Origin: SZAS-103 sp036496805
GTDB taxonomy: Bacteria; Pseudomonadota; Gammaproteobacteria; Xanthomonadales; Xanthomonadaceae
Reading direction: 5' to 3'
DNA: 64,000 bases
Assembly: GCA_036496805.1 (NCBI GenBank)
Contig: DASXKN010000005.1
Span: 62,001-126,000, forward strand
In this document: positions 50,588 through 60,905 of the stretch, in pieces
Layout of the letters: every line of letters starts with the position of its first letter
Position numbering within the stretch: position 1 is the stretch's first letter
The notes under the pieces: model-generated
What the model saw: the letters and a program-made list of their open reading frames with translations, nothing else
Told to the model about the DNA's origin: nothing
The model's database searches: none
Translations under genes and position numbers: made by a program

Positions 50588-52795
50588 TCAGCGGTGCGTG
50601 TCGAGCACGCGCACCACGCGGAAGCCGACGTCGTCGAAGCCCTGCGCTGCGTCGCGGGCCGCCGCTTCGCCGCCGCCGCGCCCCACGAGCGCGCGATTCT
50701 GCAGCCATTCGGCATGAGCGCCGGCGAGGTTCTGGCCCTTGGCGCTCGCGGCCTGCCAGTCGGCGGCGCTGGCGAGCCGGTAGTGCTGTCCCTTCTGCGT
50801 GCCCAGCCATGCGGTGTAGGCGCTGGCGTCGCTCCAGCTCACGCACACGACTGGTTGTTCGCTGGTGACCGGGAAGCCGGGATCGCTCCAGGTCCTGCGC
50901 ACGCCTGCGGCTTCGGCGCCGGTGCCCTTGCAGGTCGTCGCCGGGCGTCGGGTCGCGTTGACGAACTGCGCGTACTCGTGGCGGGTGACCTCGCCGCGCG
51001 CAATGGCAGAGGGTGCGGTCCTCGGGGACGGTGGCGGCAGCAGGACGAAGGCCGGATCGACGGTCGCCGCCGCGGCGGCTGCCGCGGCCGCAGCGGCGTC
51101 GGCGCTGGCCTTCTGTTTCGCGGCCGCGAGTGAGCGGCCGTAGGCATCGGCGAGGTCGATCTGGCGGGCGAGTGTTTCCGTACGCTTGAGCGCGGCATTG
51201 TCATTCGCCGTGGATTCGGCGAGCACGCGCTTGTCGATCGCCGAGGTCAGCGTGGCGTGCACGGTACGCGCACCCGGTGCGTCGCGGCCGATGGTCGCGT
51301 CGGCGAGCTGCAGCGCCTTCTGCTGGAAGTCGAGCACGCGTGCGTCGTGGTGCTGGGCAATCGCCTGCGCCTGCTGGTCGGCAAGCGCCTTGAGCGTGTC
51401 GGAGGCCAGGGATCGCGCGTCGGCGGAACTGGGCGAAAGCTTCCAGGCCATCTGGGTCAGCACGATCGCGTTGTCGTCGGCCGGCGTGGTGATGTTGCCA
51501 TGCGCGATCGCGTCGCGAGCTTCGCCGAAGACCGCGGCCTCGGGCGAGAGGGAGGCGGCCGTGGCGGTCGCTGGCGATGCGGTCGCCACTGCGGGAGCCA
51601 GGACATTCGTCGCAGGCGATTGCGTGACGGGAGCGCTACCGGCATCGCCCGCCCTCGGTGTCGTCGGGGAAATGGTGACGTGCGCCAGCCCGGTTGCCGG
51701 ATGCCTGACGGGAGCAGGCGTCGACGCCGGCGCGGTCGCGGGCGTGGTCGCGCCGGCGTCGCTGCGGACAGAAACCGGATCGGGCGAAGGCCAGGGCAGG
51801 CGGTCGCGCGCGGAATACAGTCCGAACGCGACCAGCAGGCAGCCGAATAGCGCGATCGTGCCCGGATGCCGGGTGATGCTCCCACCCGAGCCGCTCTCGA
51901 TGCGGTTGAGCGCATCCATCATCTGCTGCGCGTCGCGATAGCGCTGCTCCGGCGCCTTCGCCATCGCCTTGTCGATGAAGGCCTGCCAGTGGCGTTTCTC
52001 CGGCGGCAGGCGCGGCACCGGGTTCTGCGCGTGCATCAGCGCGAGCGCGAGTGCATCGGGCGCGCGGAAAGGCAGGCGCCCGGTCAGCAACTCGTAGGCG
52101 AGCACGCCGAGGCTGTAAAGATCGGCGCGACCATCGACGTCGCCGCCGCGCGCCTGCTCGGGCGCCATGTAGCCGGAACTGCCGACCGCGAGGCCGGCGC
52201 TGGTGATGCGGCTGGTGTCGCGCTTGGTGAGGGCGATGCCGAAGTCGGTGAGCAGCGGACGGTCGGCGACGTCGTACAGCACGTTCGCCAGCTTCACGTC
52301 GCGATGCACGATGCCGCGCGCATGCGCGTAGTCGAGCGCGGAGAGCAGGGCGCGCAGCACGCGGATGATGCGCTCTTCCTGGTGGCGCAGATCGCGCTGC
52401 GACAGGTCGCCGTTGGCGAGGAAGGGCATGATGTAGTACATCCGCCCGTCCGCCGTGCGACCGACCTCGTAGATGTTGACGATGCACGGATGGGTGAGCT
52501 TGGCGATGGTGCGCGCTTCGTTCTCGAAGCGCTGCTTGCTCACCTCGTCCTGCAACCCTTCGCGTTCCATCACCTTGATGGCGACTGGGCGGTCGAGCGA
52601 TTCCTGGGTGGCGAGGTACACCGCCGCCATGCCGCCCTCGCCGAGCCGCTTCTGGAAGCGGTAGCCCGGAATCCGTGGGAAGGACACGGCTGCCACGGCA
52701 TTCTGCCCGGCGTGGTGGCCGGGTTCGGGCGGGCTGGCGGGTCGTTGCATGCGGGACGGGCGGAAAGCACCCTGCGGCGTGGGTGAAGCCAGCAT
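50588..52795 (-). CDS. Membrane Ser/Thr protein kinase with FGE-like C-terminal domain, copy 2
   Basis: A 735-residue protein. N-terminal kinase domain (about 45-300): Gly loop LGEGGMAAVY, K74 (VAIK), HRD with D166 (IVHRDVKLANVL), DFG with D184, and APE (YMAPEQARG), all intact. One transmembrane segment (about 315-332) follows, then a long Ala/Pro/Thr-rich region and helical Ala-rich stretch, then a C-terminal sulfatase-modifying-factor (FGE)-like domain with VTRHEYAQFVN and VVCVSWSDASAYTAWL. That domain lacks the GNxxEW seen in its paralogue (GAHAEW here). Start is uncertain: ATG 52795 or ATG 52750. Both are at positions matched in the paralogue. Confidence 0.88.
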   Translation of the reverse strand: MLASPTPQGAFRPSRMQRPASPPEPGHHAGQNAVAAVSFPRIPGYRFQKRLGEGGMAAVYLATQESLDRPVAIKVMEREGLQDEVSKQRFENEARTIAKLTHPCIVNIYEVGRTADGRMYYIMPFLANGDLSQRDLRHQEERIIRVLRALLSALDYAHARGIVHRDVKLANVLYDVADRPLLTDFGIALTKRDTSRITSAGLAVGSSGYMAPEQARGGDVDGRADLYSLGVLAYELLTGRLPFRAPDALALALMHAQNPVPRLPPEKRHWQAFIDKAMAKAPEQRYRDAQQMMDALNRIESGSGGSITRHPGTIALFGCLLVAFGLYSARDRLPWPSPDPVSVRSDAGATTPATAPASTPAPVRHPATGLAHVTISPTTPRAGDAGSAPVTQSPATNVLAPAVATASPATATAASLSPEAAVFGEARDAIAHGNITTPADDNAIVLTQMAWKLSPSSADARSLASDTLKALADQQAQAIAQHHDARVLDFQQKALQLADATIGRDAPGARTVHATLTSAIDKRVLAESTANDNAALKRTETLARQIDLADAYGRSLAAAKQKASADAAAAAAAAAAATVDPAFVLLPPPSPRTAPSAIARGEVTRHEYAQFVNATRRPATTCKGTGAEAAGVRRTWSDPGFPVTSEQPVVCVSWSDASAYTAWLGTQKGQHYRLASAADWQAASAKGQNLAGAHAEWLQNRALVGRGGGEAAARDAAQGFDDVGFRVVRVLDTHR

Positions 52796-52834
52796 ACGGC
52801 AGGCCACGTCGGCCCGGAAGCGCAACGCCCGGCC

Positions 52835-55297
<2,463 letters not shown>

Positions 55298-55403
55298 ACG
55301 GCAGCCGGGCGGGCGTCGGTAGCGCCCGGTCCAGCCATGCTGGCAACGTCATTTCGTCGCCCCGGTTGACGCGGACGACGCGATTTCGTTCAACCCAACG
55401 GCT

Positions 55404-56282
55404 TCAGAACAGCAACGAGGACATCCTGCGTCGGTAGGCGCCGACCAGATCGGCGTCCTCGATCATGCGGAAGGCGTCGATCAGCGCGCGCTTCGGCAGC
55501 CCGTCCTCGTAGCCGCGATTGCGCCGCAGCATCTCGATGAACTGGTCGAGACCGGCGGCGGCGTGGCCCTCGACGAGGAGGTGGGCGCCGAGCAGGTGGC
55601 GCGCGCGCAGGTCGTCGGGATTGGCGGCGATCGCCGCCTCCAGCACCTCGACCGCTGGCGCGTCAGTGAGCAGGGCGATGAAGCGCAGGTGGGCGTGGGC
55701 GCGGACCGCGCGGTCGTCGGCCGCGAGGTTCGCGGGCAGGGCGTCGAGGATCTGCCCGGCTTCGTGCGACGCGCCGGTTTTCAGCAGCGCCAGCGCGAGA
55801 TCGAGCTTGAGTGCGTCCTGGTCGGGAGCTGCCGCGACCGCCGCGCGCAGGCGCATCACTTCCGCGTGCGGATCGACGCTTGCGGCGTCGGCTGGCGTTT
55901 CTTCCTGCGCCGGTTCCGCGGCCGCCACAGGTTCGATGCCGTGCTGCTTGAGGAACTGCCGCAGCTGGCCCTCGGGCAGGGCGCCCTGGAAGCCGTCGAC
56001 CGGCTGCCCGCCCTTGACCAGGATCACGGTGGGAATCGAGCGGATCTGGAACGCCGCGCCGAGTTCCTGTTCCTTGTCCACGTCGACCTTCGCGAGCCTG
56101 AAGGCGCCGTTGAATTCGCCGGCGAGCTTTTCCAGGATCGGTCCGAGCGTCTTGCACGGTCCGCACCATGGAGCCCAGAAGTCGATCAGGATCGGCGTCT
56201 GCAGCGAGGCCTGAAGGACGTCAGCCTCGAAGCCGGCAACGGTGGCGTCGAAGACGTGGCTGGAAGCGGGGGCATCGACCAT
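55404..56282 (-). CDS. ybbN: Thioredoxin-TPR protein (YbbN/CnoX-like co-chaperone)
   Basis: A 292-residue cytoplasmic protein. A thioredoxin domain (1-115) with active site WCGPC at 39-43 is followed by an Ala/Glu linker and TPR-like helices (about 140-290). This matches YbbN/CnoX, a holdase that protects proteins from oxidation and passes them to GroEL. E. coli CnoX lacks the CxxC, while this one keeps both Cys, so redox activity is likely. It lies upstream of the kinase operon on the same strand (106-bp gap). ATG at 56282. Divergent from the membrane protein/XRE pair. Confidence 0.9.
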   Translation of the reverse strand: MVDAPASSHVFDATVAGFEADVLQASLQTPILIDFWAPWCGPCKTLGPILEKLAGEFNGAFRLAKVDVDKEQELGAAFQIRSIPTVILVKGGQPVDGFQGALPEGQLRQFLKQHGIEPVAAAEPAQEETPADAASVDPHAEVMRLRAAVAAAPDQDALKLDLALALLKTGASHEAGQILDALPANLAADDRAVRAHAHLRFIALLTDAPAVEVLEAAIAANPDDLRARHLLGAHLLVEGHAAAGLDQFIEMLRRNRGYEDGLPKRALIDAFRMIEDADLVGAYRRRMSSLLF

Positions 56283-56354
56283 CGCTGGAGGTCCTGCAGT
56301 GTGGATCGATCCGGGATTGTGCCAGCCGGCGACGAATCCAGGCCATCAACGCGT

Positions 56355-56394
56355 TTGACATTCGACGTTTTCAATGTAATGTATAGCTTACATT
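56355..56394 (+). promoter_or_regulatory. Promoter and palindromic operator of the membrane protein/XRE pair
   Basis: TTGACA at 56355-56360 is a perfect -35 element, followed 16 bp later by TAATGT as a possible -10. Overlapping the -10 is an inverted repeat AATGTAA-N8-TTACATT (56373-56394). The downstream XRE regulator is the obvious candidate to bind it. Confidence 0.55.
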
Positions 56395-56415
56395 TAGTCT
56401 GTCATGGGTTACATC

Positions 56416-57045
56416 ATGAGCTTGCAGAAAAAGTTGTTCGTCGCTTTGGTGATCGTTGCCGCGGTGGCGCTCTGGTTGCTGTTGGCGGGTCCCGTGAACA
56501 TCGTCGGTATCGACACCGGCCAGGCAGGCATGGCGCTGCTGGTCAGCGTTGCCTGGATCGCGGTGTATGCGGTCGCGAGGATGCCTGCCGGCGGAATCGA
56601 AAAGACCATCTCTCCCGGTGAATGGAAAGCGTGGACCGGCCTCGGTTTCGCCGCCGTCGTCGGCGCCTATGCACTGGCGCATGCGCAGGTCTTCGACGGG
56701 CCATCGATGTGGCACAACCCGGACGCAAATCGCGTGGGTCGCAACATCGCCATGCTCGTGATTGCCTGGGCGGTCCTGTCGCAGGTGTTGCAGCGGCGCT
56801 GGAAGGACGGCGTCCAGCGCGACGAGCGCGATCGCGACATCGCAACCCGCGCCAGCGGCTGGGCGCGAGGGACGCTCAGCGGCTATGCCATCGGGCTTGC
56901 GGTGCTGCTGGGCTTCACCCCGGCAGAACGCCTTGCCTGGGCGCCGCCACCGATGATTGCGCAGATGCTGGTGCTCGGCCTGATCCTGTCATGCCTCGTC
57001 GAATACGCGGTCACCGCCGTTTCGTACTGGCGCGACCGGCACTGA
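56416..57045 (+). CDS. Membrane protein paired with XRE regulator
   Basis: A 209-residue integral membrane protein with about six hydrophobic helices and a cytoplasmic loop containing QRDERDRDIATRASGWARG, the kind of charged motif seen in small membrane proteins encoded with HTH regulators. The start is ambiguous: ATG 56416 (MSLQKK) or ATG 56404, neither with a strong ribosome site; 56416 puts a Lys pair before the first helix. The XRE gene follows one base after the stop. Function unknown; the pair is found widely and may sense membrane stress or a peptide. Confidence 0.75.
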   Translation: MSLQKKLFVALVIVAAVALWLLLAGPVNIVGIDTGQAGMALLVSVAWIAVYAVARMPAGGIEKTISPGEWKAWTGLGFAAVVGAYALAHAQVFDGPSMWHNPDANRVGRNIAMLVIAWAVLSQVLQRRWKDGVQRDERDRDIATRASGWARGTLSGYAIGLAVLLGFTPAERLAWAPPPMIAQMLVLGLILSCLVEYAVTAVSYWRDRH

Positions 57046-57046
57046 G

Positions 57047-57292
57047 ATGGCCGGCACATCCGTCCGCAATGCGATACGCCGGCTGCGCTTCGAGCGTGGC
57101 GAAATGACCCAGGAAACGCTCGCGAACGCCTGCGGCATCACCCGCCAGACCGTCATCGCGCTCGAAGCGGGCAAGTACGCGCCGTCGCTGGAACTCGCGT
57201 TCCGCATCGCCGGCGCGTTCGGGCTGCGCGTCGACGAGGTGTTCAGCTGGGACGGCGTACCGGGGGCCGTCGGGGCGAAGCGGAATCAGTAG
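57047..57292 (+). CDS. XRE-family transcriptional regulator (small)
   Basis: An 81-residue helix-turn-helix protein. The HTH lies at about 9-62: RNAIRRLRFERGEMTQETLA, then CGITRQTVIALEAGKYAPSLELA and FGLRVDEVF. It matches the compact YozG-type regulators. It is translated right after a membrane protein (1-bp gap) and probably controls the promoter with the inverted repeat at 56373-56394. The C-terminus overlaps the end of the convergent amidohydrolase by 7 bp. Confidence 0.9.
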   Translation: MAGTSVRNAIRRLRFERGEMTQETLANACGITRQTVIALEAGKYAPSLELAFRIAGAFGLRVDEVFSWDGVPGAVGAKRNQ

Positions 57293-58674
57293 CCCTGCAA
57301 CTCCTCGCCCTGCGCGATCGTGGGCTCGTGGTCGCTCTTCGCCATCGGCAGCGTCGGCTCGCCGTCGCGCTTGTACACCACGCCGGCCTTCATCACGAAG
57401 CGCACGTTCTTCATCAGCGCGATGTCCGAAAGCGGATCGCCCTGCACCGCAATGAGGTCGGCGTACTTGCCCGGCGCCACGCTGCCGAGGTCCTTGTCGT
57501 GCTTGAGCAGGCGCGCGGCGTGCGTGGTCGCGGCCTGCAGCACGAAGGCGGTCGGCATGCCGGCCTTCACCATCAGCTCGAGTTCGTGCGCGTTCTGGCC
57601 ATGCGGGTAGACACCCGCGTCGGTGCCGAAGGCGATCGGCACGCCGGCGCGGTAGGCCTTGCCGGCGGTGGCCTGGATCATCTCGGAGACCATGACCGCC
57701 TTTTCCGCCACCCGCTCCGGATAGTAGCCGGGCACCCTGGCCTTCGCGCCGACGAATTCGCCGGCGATGATCGTCGGCACGTACCAGGTGCCGTGCTCCT
57801 TCATCAGCTTCATGTCCTCGTCGTTCATGAAGGTGCCGTGCTCGATCGAATCCACGCCGCCGATCACCGCGCGGCGGATCGCCTCGGCGCCGTGCGCGTG
57901 CGCGGCCACGGTGAAGCCGTAGTCGTGCGCGGCCGCGACCACCGCCTGGATCTCGGGGATCGTGAGCTGGGCGTTGTCGACGCTGCTGCTGGTGTCGAGC
58001 ACGCCGCCCGAAGGCATGATCTTGATGAGGTCCGCGCCTTCCTTGTAGTGCTTGCGCACGGCCTTCCACGCGGCTTCCGGCGAATCGATGATGCCGTCTT
58101 TCGCGCCGAGGTCGCCTTCGAGGTCGTGGCGATAGCTGTCGGTCGGATCGGCATGGCCGCCGGTCGAACCGATCGCGGTGCCGGCGGTGTACATGCGCGG
58201 ACCGGGCACGATGCCGCCGTTGATCGCGTTGCGCAGCGAGACCGAGTCGTAGTCGTTGTCGCCGACGTTGCGCACGGTGGTGAAGCCGGCGAGCAGGGTG
58301 CGTTGCGCGTAGACGGTGGAGCGGATCGCGTAGTCGGCCGCGTTCCAGTGGAAATCGTCGGAGTAGCTGGTCGCGCTGCCCTGTTCGGTGAGGTGGGTGT
58401 GGCTGTCGATCAGGCCGGGCAGGCAGGTTGCGTTGCCGAGTTCGATCACGCGCATGCCGCCTTGCGGAGCGCCGGCGCGCACGTCCTTGATGCGGTCGCC
58501 TTCGACGGTGATGCTGGTCTCGCCGAGCATGCGTCCGTTCTCGGCATCGAACAGATGCCCGCAGTGCACCACGGTGACGGCCGGCGGGCTCGCCGGCGCG
58601 GGCGAATCCTGGGCCGCGGCCATCGGTATCGCGATGAGCAGGGCGACGACGAGCGGCAGTCGGCTGGGACGCAT
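57286..58674 (-). CDS. Secreted amidohydrolase family protein
   Basis: A 462-residue secreted metal-dependent hydrolase. The signal peptide ends PMAAAQ. The first metal motif is DSHTHL, the bridging Lys is in LIKIMPSGG, later ligands are HAHG and IEHGTFM, and the catalytic Asp is in GTDAGVYPHG. It resembles the imidazolonepropionase/aryldialkylphosphatase-like group that includes peptide or amide hydrolases. The substrate is unknown. ATG at 58674 follows GGAG at 7 nt; the 26 codons upstream are non-coding in appearance. Convergent with the XRE gene. It adds to the secreted hydrolases of this window. Confidence 0.9.
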   Translation of the reverse strand: MRPSRLPLVVALLIAIPMAAAQDSPAPASPPAVTVVHCGHLFDAENGRMLGETSITVEGDRIKDVRAGAPQGGMRVIELGNATCLPGLIDSHTHLTEQGSATSYSDDFHWNAADYAIRSTVYAQRTLLAGFTTVRNVGDNDYDSVSLRNAINGGIVPGPRMYTAGTAIGSTGGHADPTDSYRHDLEGDLGAKDGIIDSPEAAWKAVRKHYKEGADLIKIMPSGGVLDTSSSVDNAQLTIPEIQAVVAAAHDYGFTVAAHAHGAEAIRRAVIGGVDSIEHGTFMNDEDMKLMKEHGTWYVPTIIAGEFVGAKARVPGYYPERVAEKAVMVSEMIQATAGKAYRAGVPIAFGTDAGVYPHGQNAHELELMVKAGMPTAFVLQAATTHAARLLKHDKDLGSVAPGKYADLIAVQGDPLSDIALMKNVRFVMKAGVVYKRDGEPTLPMAKSDHEPTIAQGEELQGY

Positions 58675-58775
58675 ATCGGAACTCCGGCGATGGTGGGGAA
58701 GGCCGCAATGTAACCCCGGAGTGCGCATCGCGCACCGTGCGCGCGGTCGCAACCCGGCTTCCGCACCGTTTTTTA

Positions 58776-58791
58776 CGCGATCTTTATCGCG
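58776..58791 (+). promoter_or_regulatory. Palindrome upstream of the kdp operon
   Basis: CGCGAT-CTTT-ATCGCG follows a T-run and lies 72 bp before the first kdp microprotein start. It is in the only regulatory space for the operon, so a site for KdpE is possible. The T-rich stretch recalls the E. coli KdpE site, but no clear match is seen. Confidence 0.3.
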
Positions 58792-58863
58792 CCGCCGCGC
58801 ATTTCTACGTCCTTGCTATGCGCGGCTTTCCAGAATGCGCCATCGCATTCGTGGAGCGCCGCC

Positions 58864-58956
58864 GTGGACATCGTCTATCTCGCGCTGATCACCGGGCTGA
58901 CCGTCGCGACGGTCGGCTATCTCTGGCTCTGCGACCGCCTCGGAGACAAGCGATGA
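58864..58956 (+). CDS. 30-residue membrane microprotein upstream of kdpF
   Basis: GTG start with GGAG 7 nt upstream. The product (VDIVYLALITGLTVATVGYL then WLCDRLGDKR) has one hydrophobic helix and a charged C-terminus. Its TGA overlaps the kdpF ATG (ATGA). Similar small proteins precede kdpF in xanthomonads, from memory. It likely belongs to the Kdp complex or couples translation. The stop-start overlap supports reality. Confidence 0.7.
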   Translation: MDIVYLALITGLTVATVGYLWLCDRLGDKR

Positions 58957-59045
58957 ACGTCGTCTACGTGATCGCCGCGATCGCCGCGGCGGCGCTCAGC
59001 GTCTACCTGCTGGTCGCGCTGCTCAAGCCGGAGTGGTTCGAGTGA
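58953..59045 (+). CDS. kdpF: Potassium-transporting ATPase subunit KdpF
   Basis: A 30-residue single-helix protein (MNVVYVIAAIAAAALSVYLL then VALLKPEWFE). It matches the KdpF size and the KPEWF ending typical of KdpF. It stabilises the KdpABC complex in the membrane. Its ATG overlaps the stop of the preceding microprotein; kdpA follows after 52 bp. Confidence 0.9.
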   Translation: MNVVYVIAAIAAAALSVYLLVALLKPEWFE

Positions 59046-59097
59046 ATGCCTCCGGTTTCCTTCCGCCATCGAGGCACTTCGTGAGGGGTTGGCTCGA

Positions 59098-60903
59098 ATG
59101 ACCAGCAACGACGGGCTGCAACTGGGCCTCTACCTCGCCGTGCTGCTGGCGCTGGTCAAGCCGCTTGGCACCTACATGGCGTGGGCGTTCTCCGAACATC
59201 CCAACCGCCTGACGCGCTTCGGCGGCGGCATCGAACGGGTGTTCTACCGGATCTGCGGTATCCGTCGCGAAGAGGAGATGGACTGGCGGCGCTACTCGCT
59301 GGCGATGCTGGCGTTCAACGTGCTCGGCCTGCTCGCGGTGTACGCACTGCAGCGCACGCAGCAATGGCTGCCGCTCAACCCGCAGCACTTTCCCGCGGTG
59401 AGTGCGGATTCCTCGTTCAACACCGCTGTCAGCTTCGCCACCAACACGAACTGGCAGGGCTACGGCGGCGAATCGACGATGAGCTACCTGACCCAGATGG
59501 CCGCGCTGGGCGTGCAGAACTTCCTGTCCGCCGCCACCGGCATCGCCGTGCTGATCGCCCTGATCCGCGGCTTTACCCGGCGCAGCGCGAAGACGATCGG
59601 CAACTTCTGGGTCGACATGACCCGCAGCACCTTGTACGTGCTGCTGCCGCTGTCGCTGGTGCTCGCGCTGGCGCTGGTCTCGCAGGGCGTGGTGCAGGAC
59701 TTCGCGCCCTACAGGGACGTGCCGCTGCTGCAACCGACCACGATCACCGAAACGGTGAAGGGCGCGGCCGGCAACGCGGTCAAGGACGTACACGGCAAGG
59801 AAGTCACGAAGCAGACGCCAGTGACGATGCAATCCCTGCCGCTGGGTCCGGCCGCTTCGCAGATCGCGATCAAGCAGCTCGGCACCAATGGCGGCGGTTA
59901 CTTCAACGCCAACTCGGCGCATCCGTACGAGAACCCGACGCCGCTGAGCAACTTCCTCGAGATGCTGGCGATCCTGCTGATCCCCGGCGCGCTCTGCTAC
60001 ACCTTCGGCATGATGGTCGGCGACCGCCGGCAGGGCTGGACCCTGCTCGCGGCGATGGTCGTGATCCTGGTCCCGCTGATGATCGCCTGCACCTGCGCCG
60101 AGCAGGGTGGCAACCCCGCGTTCGCGCACCTGGGCATCGACCAGGCCGCATCGGCGACCCAGTCCGGCGGCAACATGGAAGGCAAGGAGACCCGCTTCGG
60201 CATCGTCGACTCGACGATCTGGGCGACCGCGACCACCGCAGCCTCGAACGGCTCGGTGAATTCGATGCACGACTCGTTCACGCCGCTCGGCGGACTGATC
60301 CCGATGTGGCTGATCCAGCTCGGCGAGGTGATCTTCGGCGGCGTCGGCTCGGGCCTCTACGGGATGCTCGCGTTCGCGGTCGTGGCGGTGTTCATCGCCG
60401 GCCTGATGGTCGGGCGCACGCCCGAATACCTCGGCAAGAAGATCGAAGCCTACGAGATGAAGATGGCCAGCCTGGTCGTCCTGATCCCGTGTGCGCTCGC
60501 CGTGGTGGGCGCCGCGATCGGCGTGCTCGCGCCGGCGGGAGTGGCGGGCATGGCCAATCCGGGCGCGCACGGCTTCAGCGAAGTGCTGTACGCGTTCTCG
60601 TCGGCGTCCAACAACAATGGCAGCGCGTTCGGCGGGATCTCCGCGAACACGCCGTTCTACAACAGCCTGCTCGGCATCTGCATGTTCTTCGCGCGATTCC
60701 CGCTCGCGATCGGGATGCTCGCGATCGCCGGCTCGCTGGCCGCGAAGAAGCACGTGCCCGAATCCGCCGGCACCCTGCCGACGCACACGCCGTTGTTCGT
60801 CGTGCTGCTGGCGATGACGGTGATCGTGATCGGTGCGCTGACCTTCCTGCCGGCATTGGCACTCGGGCCGATCGCCGAATTCCTGACCGCCGCCGGACAT
60901 TGA
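59098..60903 (+). CDS. kdpA: Potassium-transporting ATPase, channel-like subunit KdpA
   Basis: A 601-residue K+-binding subunit with about ten helices, somewhat longer than E. coli KdpA (557). Four selectivity-type loops appear, including NTAVSFATNTNWQGYGGEST, KQLGTNGGGYFNANSAHPYE and SSASNNNGSAFGGI. The extra length is a periplasmic loop around residues 205-245 and a Gly/Asn-rich loop before ATTAASNGSVNSM. ATG at 59098 follows GAGGGG; a TTG 9 bp earlier is in frame. KdpB begins 2 bp after the stop. Confidence 0.96.
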   Translation: MTSNDGLQLGLYLAVLLALVKPLGTYMAWAFSEHPNRLTRFGGGIERVFYRICGIRREEEMDWRRYSLAMLAFNVLGLLAVYALQRTQQWLPLNPQHFPAVSADSSFNTAVSFATNTNWQGYGGESTMSYLTQMAALGVQNFLSAATGIAVLIALIRGFTRRSAKTIGNFWVDMTRSTLYVLLPLSLVLALALVSQGVVQDFAPYRDVPLLQPTTITETVKGAAGNAVKDVHGKEVTKQTPVTMQSLPLGPAASQIAIKQLGTNGGGYFNANSAHPYENPTPLSNFLEMLAILLIPGALCYTFGMMVGDRRQGWTLLAAMVVILVPLMIACTCAEQGGNPAFAHLGIDQAASATQSGGNMEGKETRFGIVDSTIWATATTAASNGSVNSMHDSFTPLGGLIPMWLIQLGEVIFGGVGSGLYGMLAFAVVAVFIAGLMVGRTPEYLGKKIEAYEMKMASLVVLIPCALAVVGAAIGVLAPAGVAGMANPGAHGFSEVLYAFSSASNNNGSAFGGISANTPFYNSLLGICMFFARFPLAIGMLAIAGSLAAKKHVPESAGTLPTHTPLFVVLLAMTVIVIGALTFLPALALGPIAEFLTAAGH

Positions 60904-60905
60904 GC

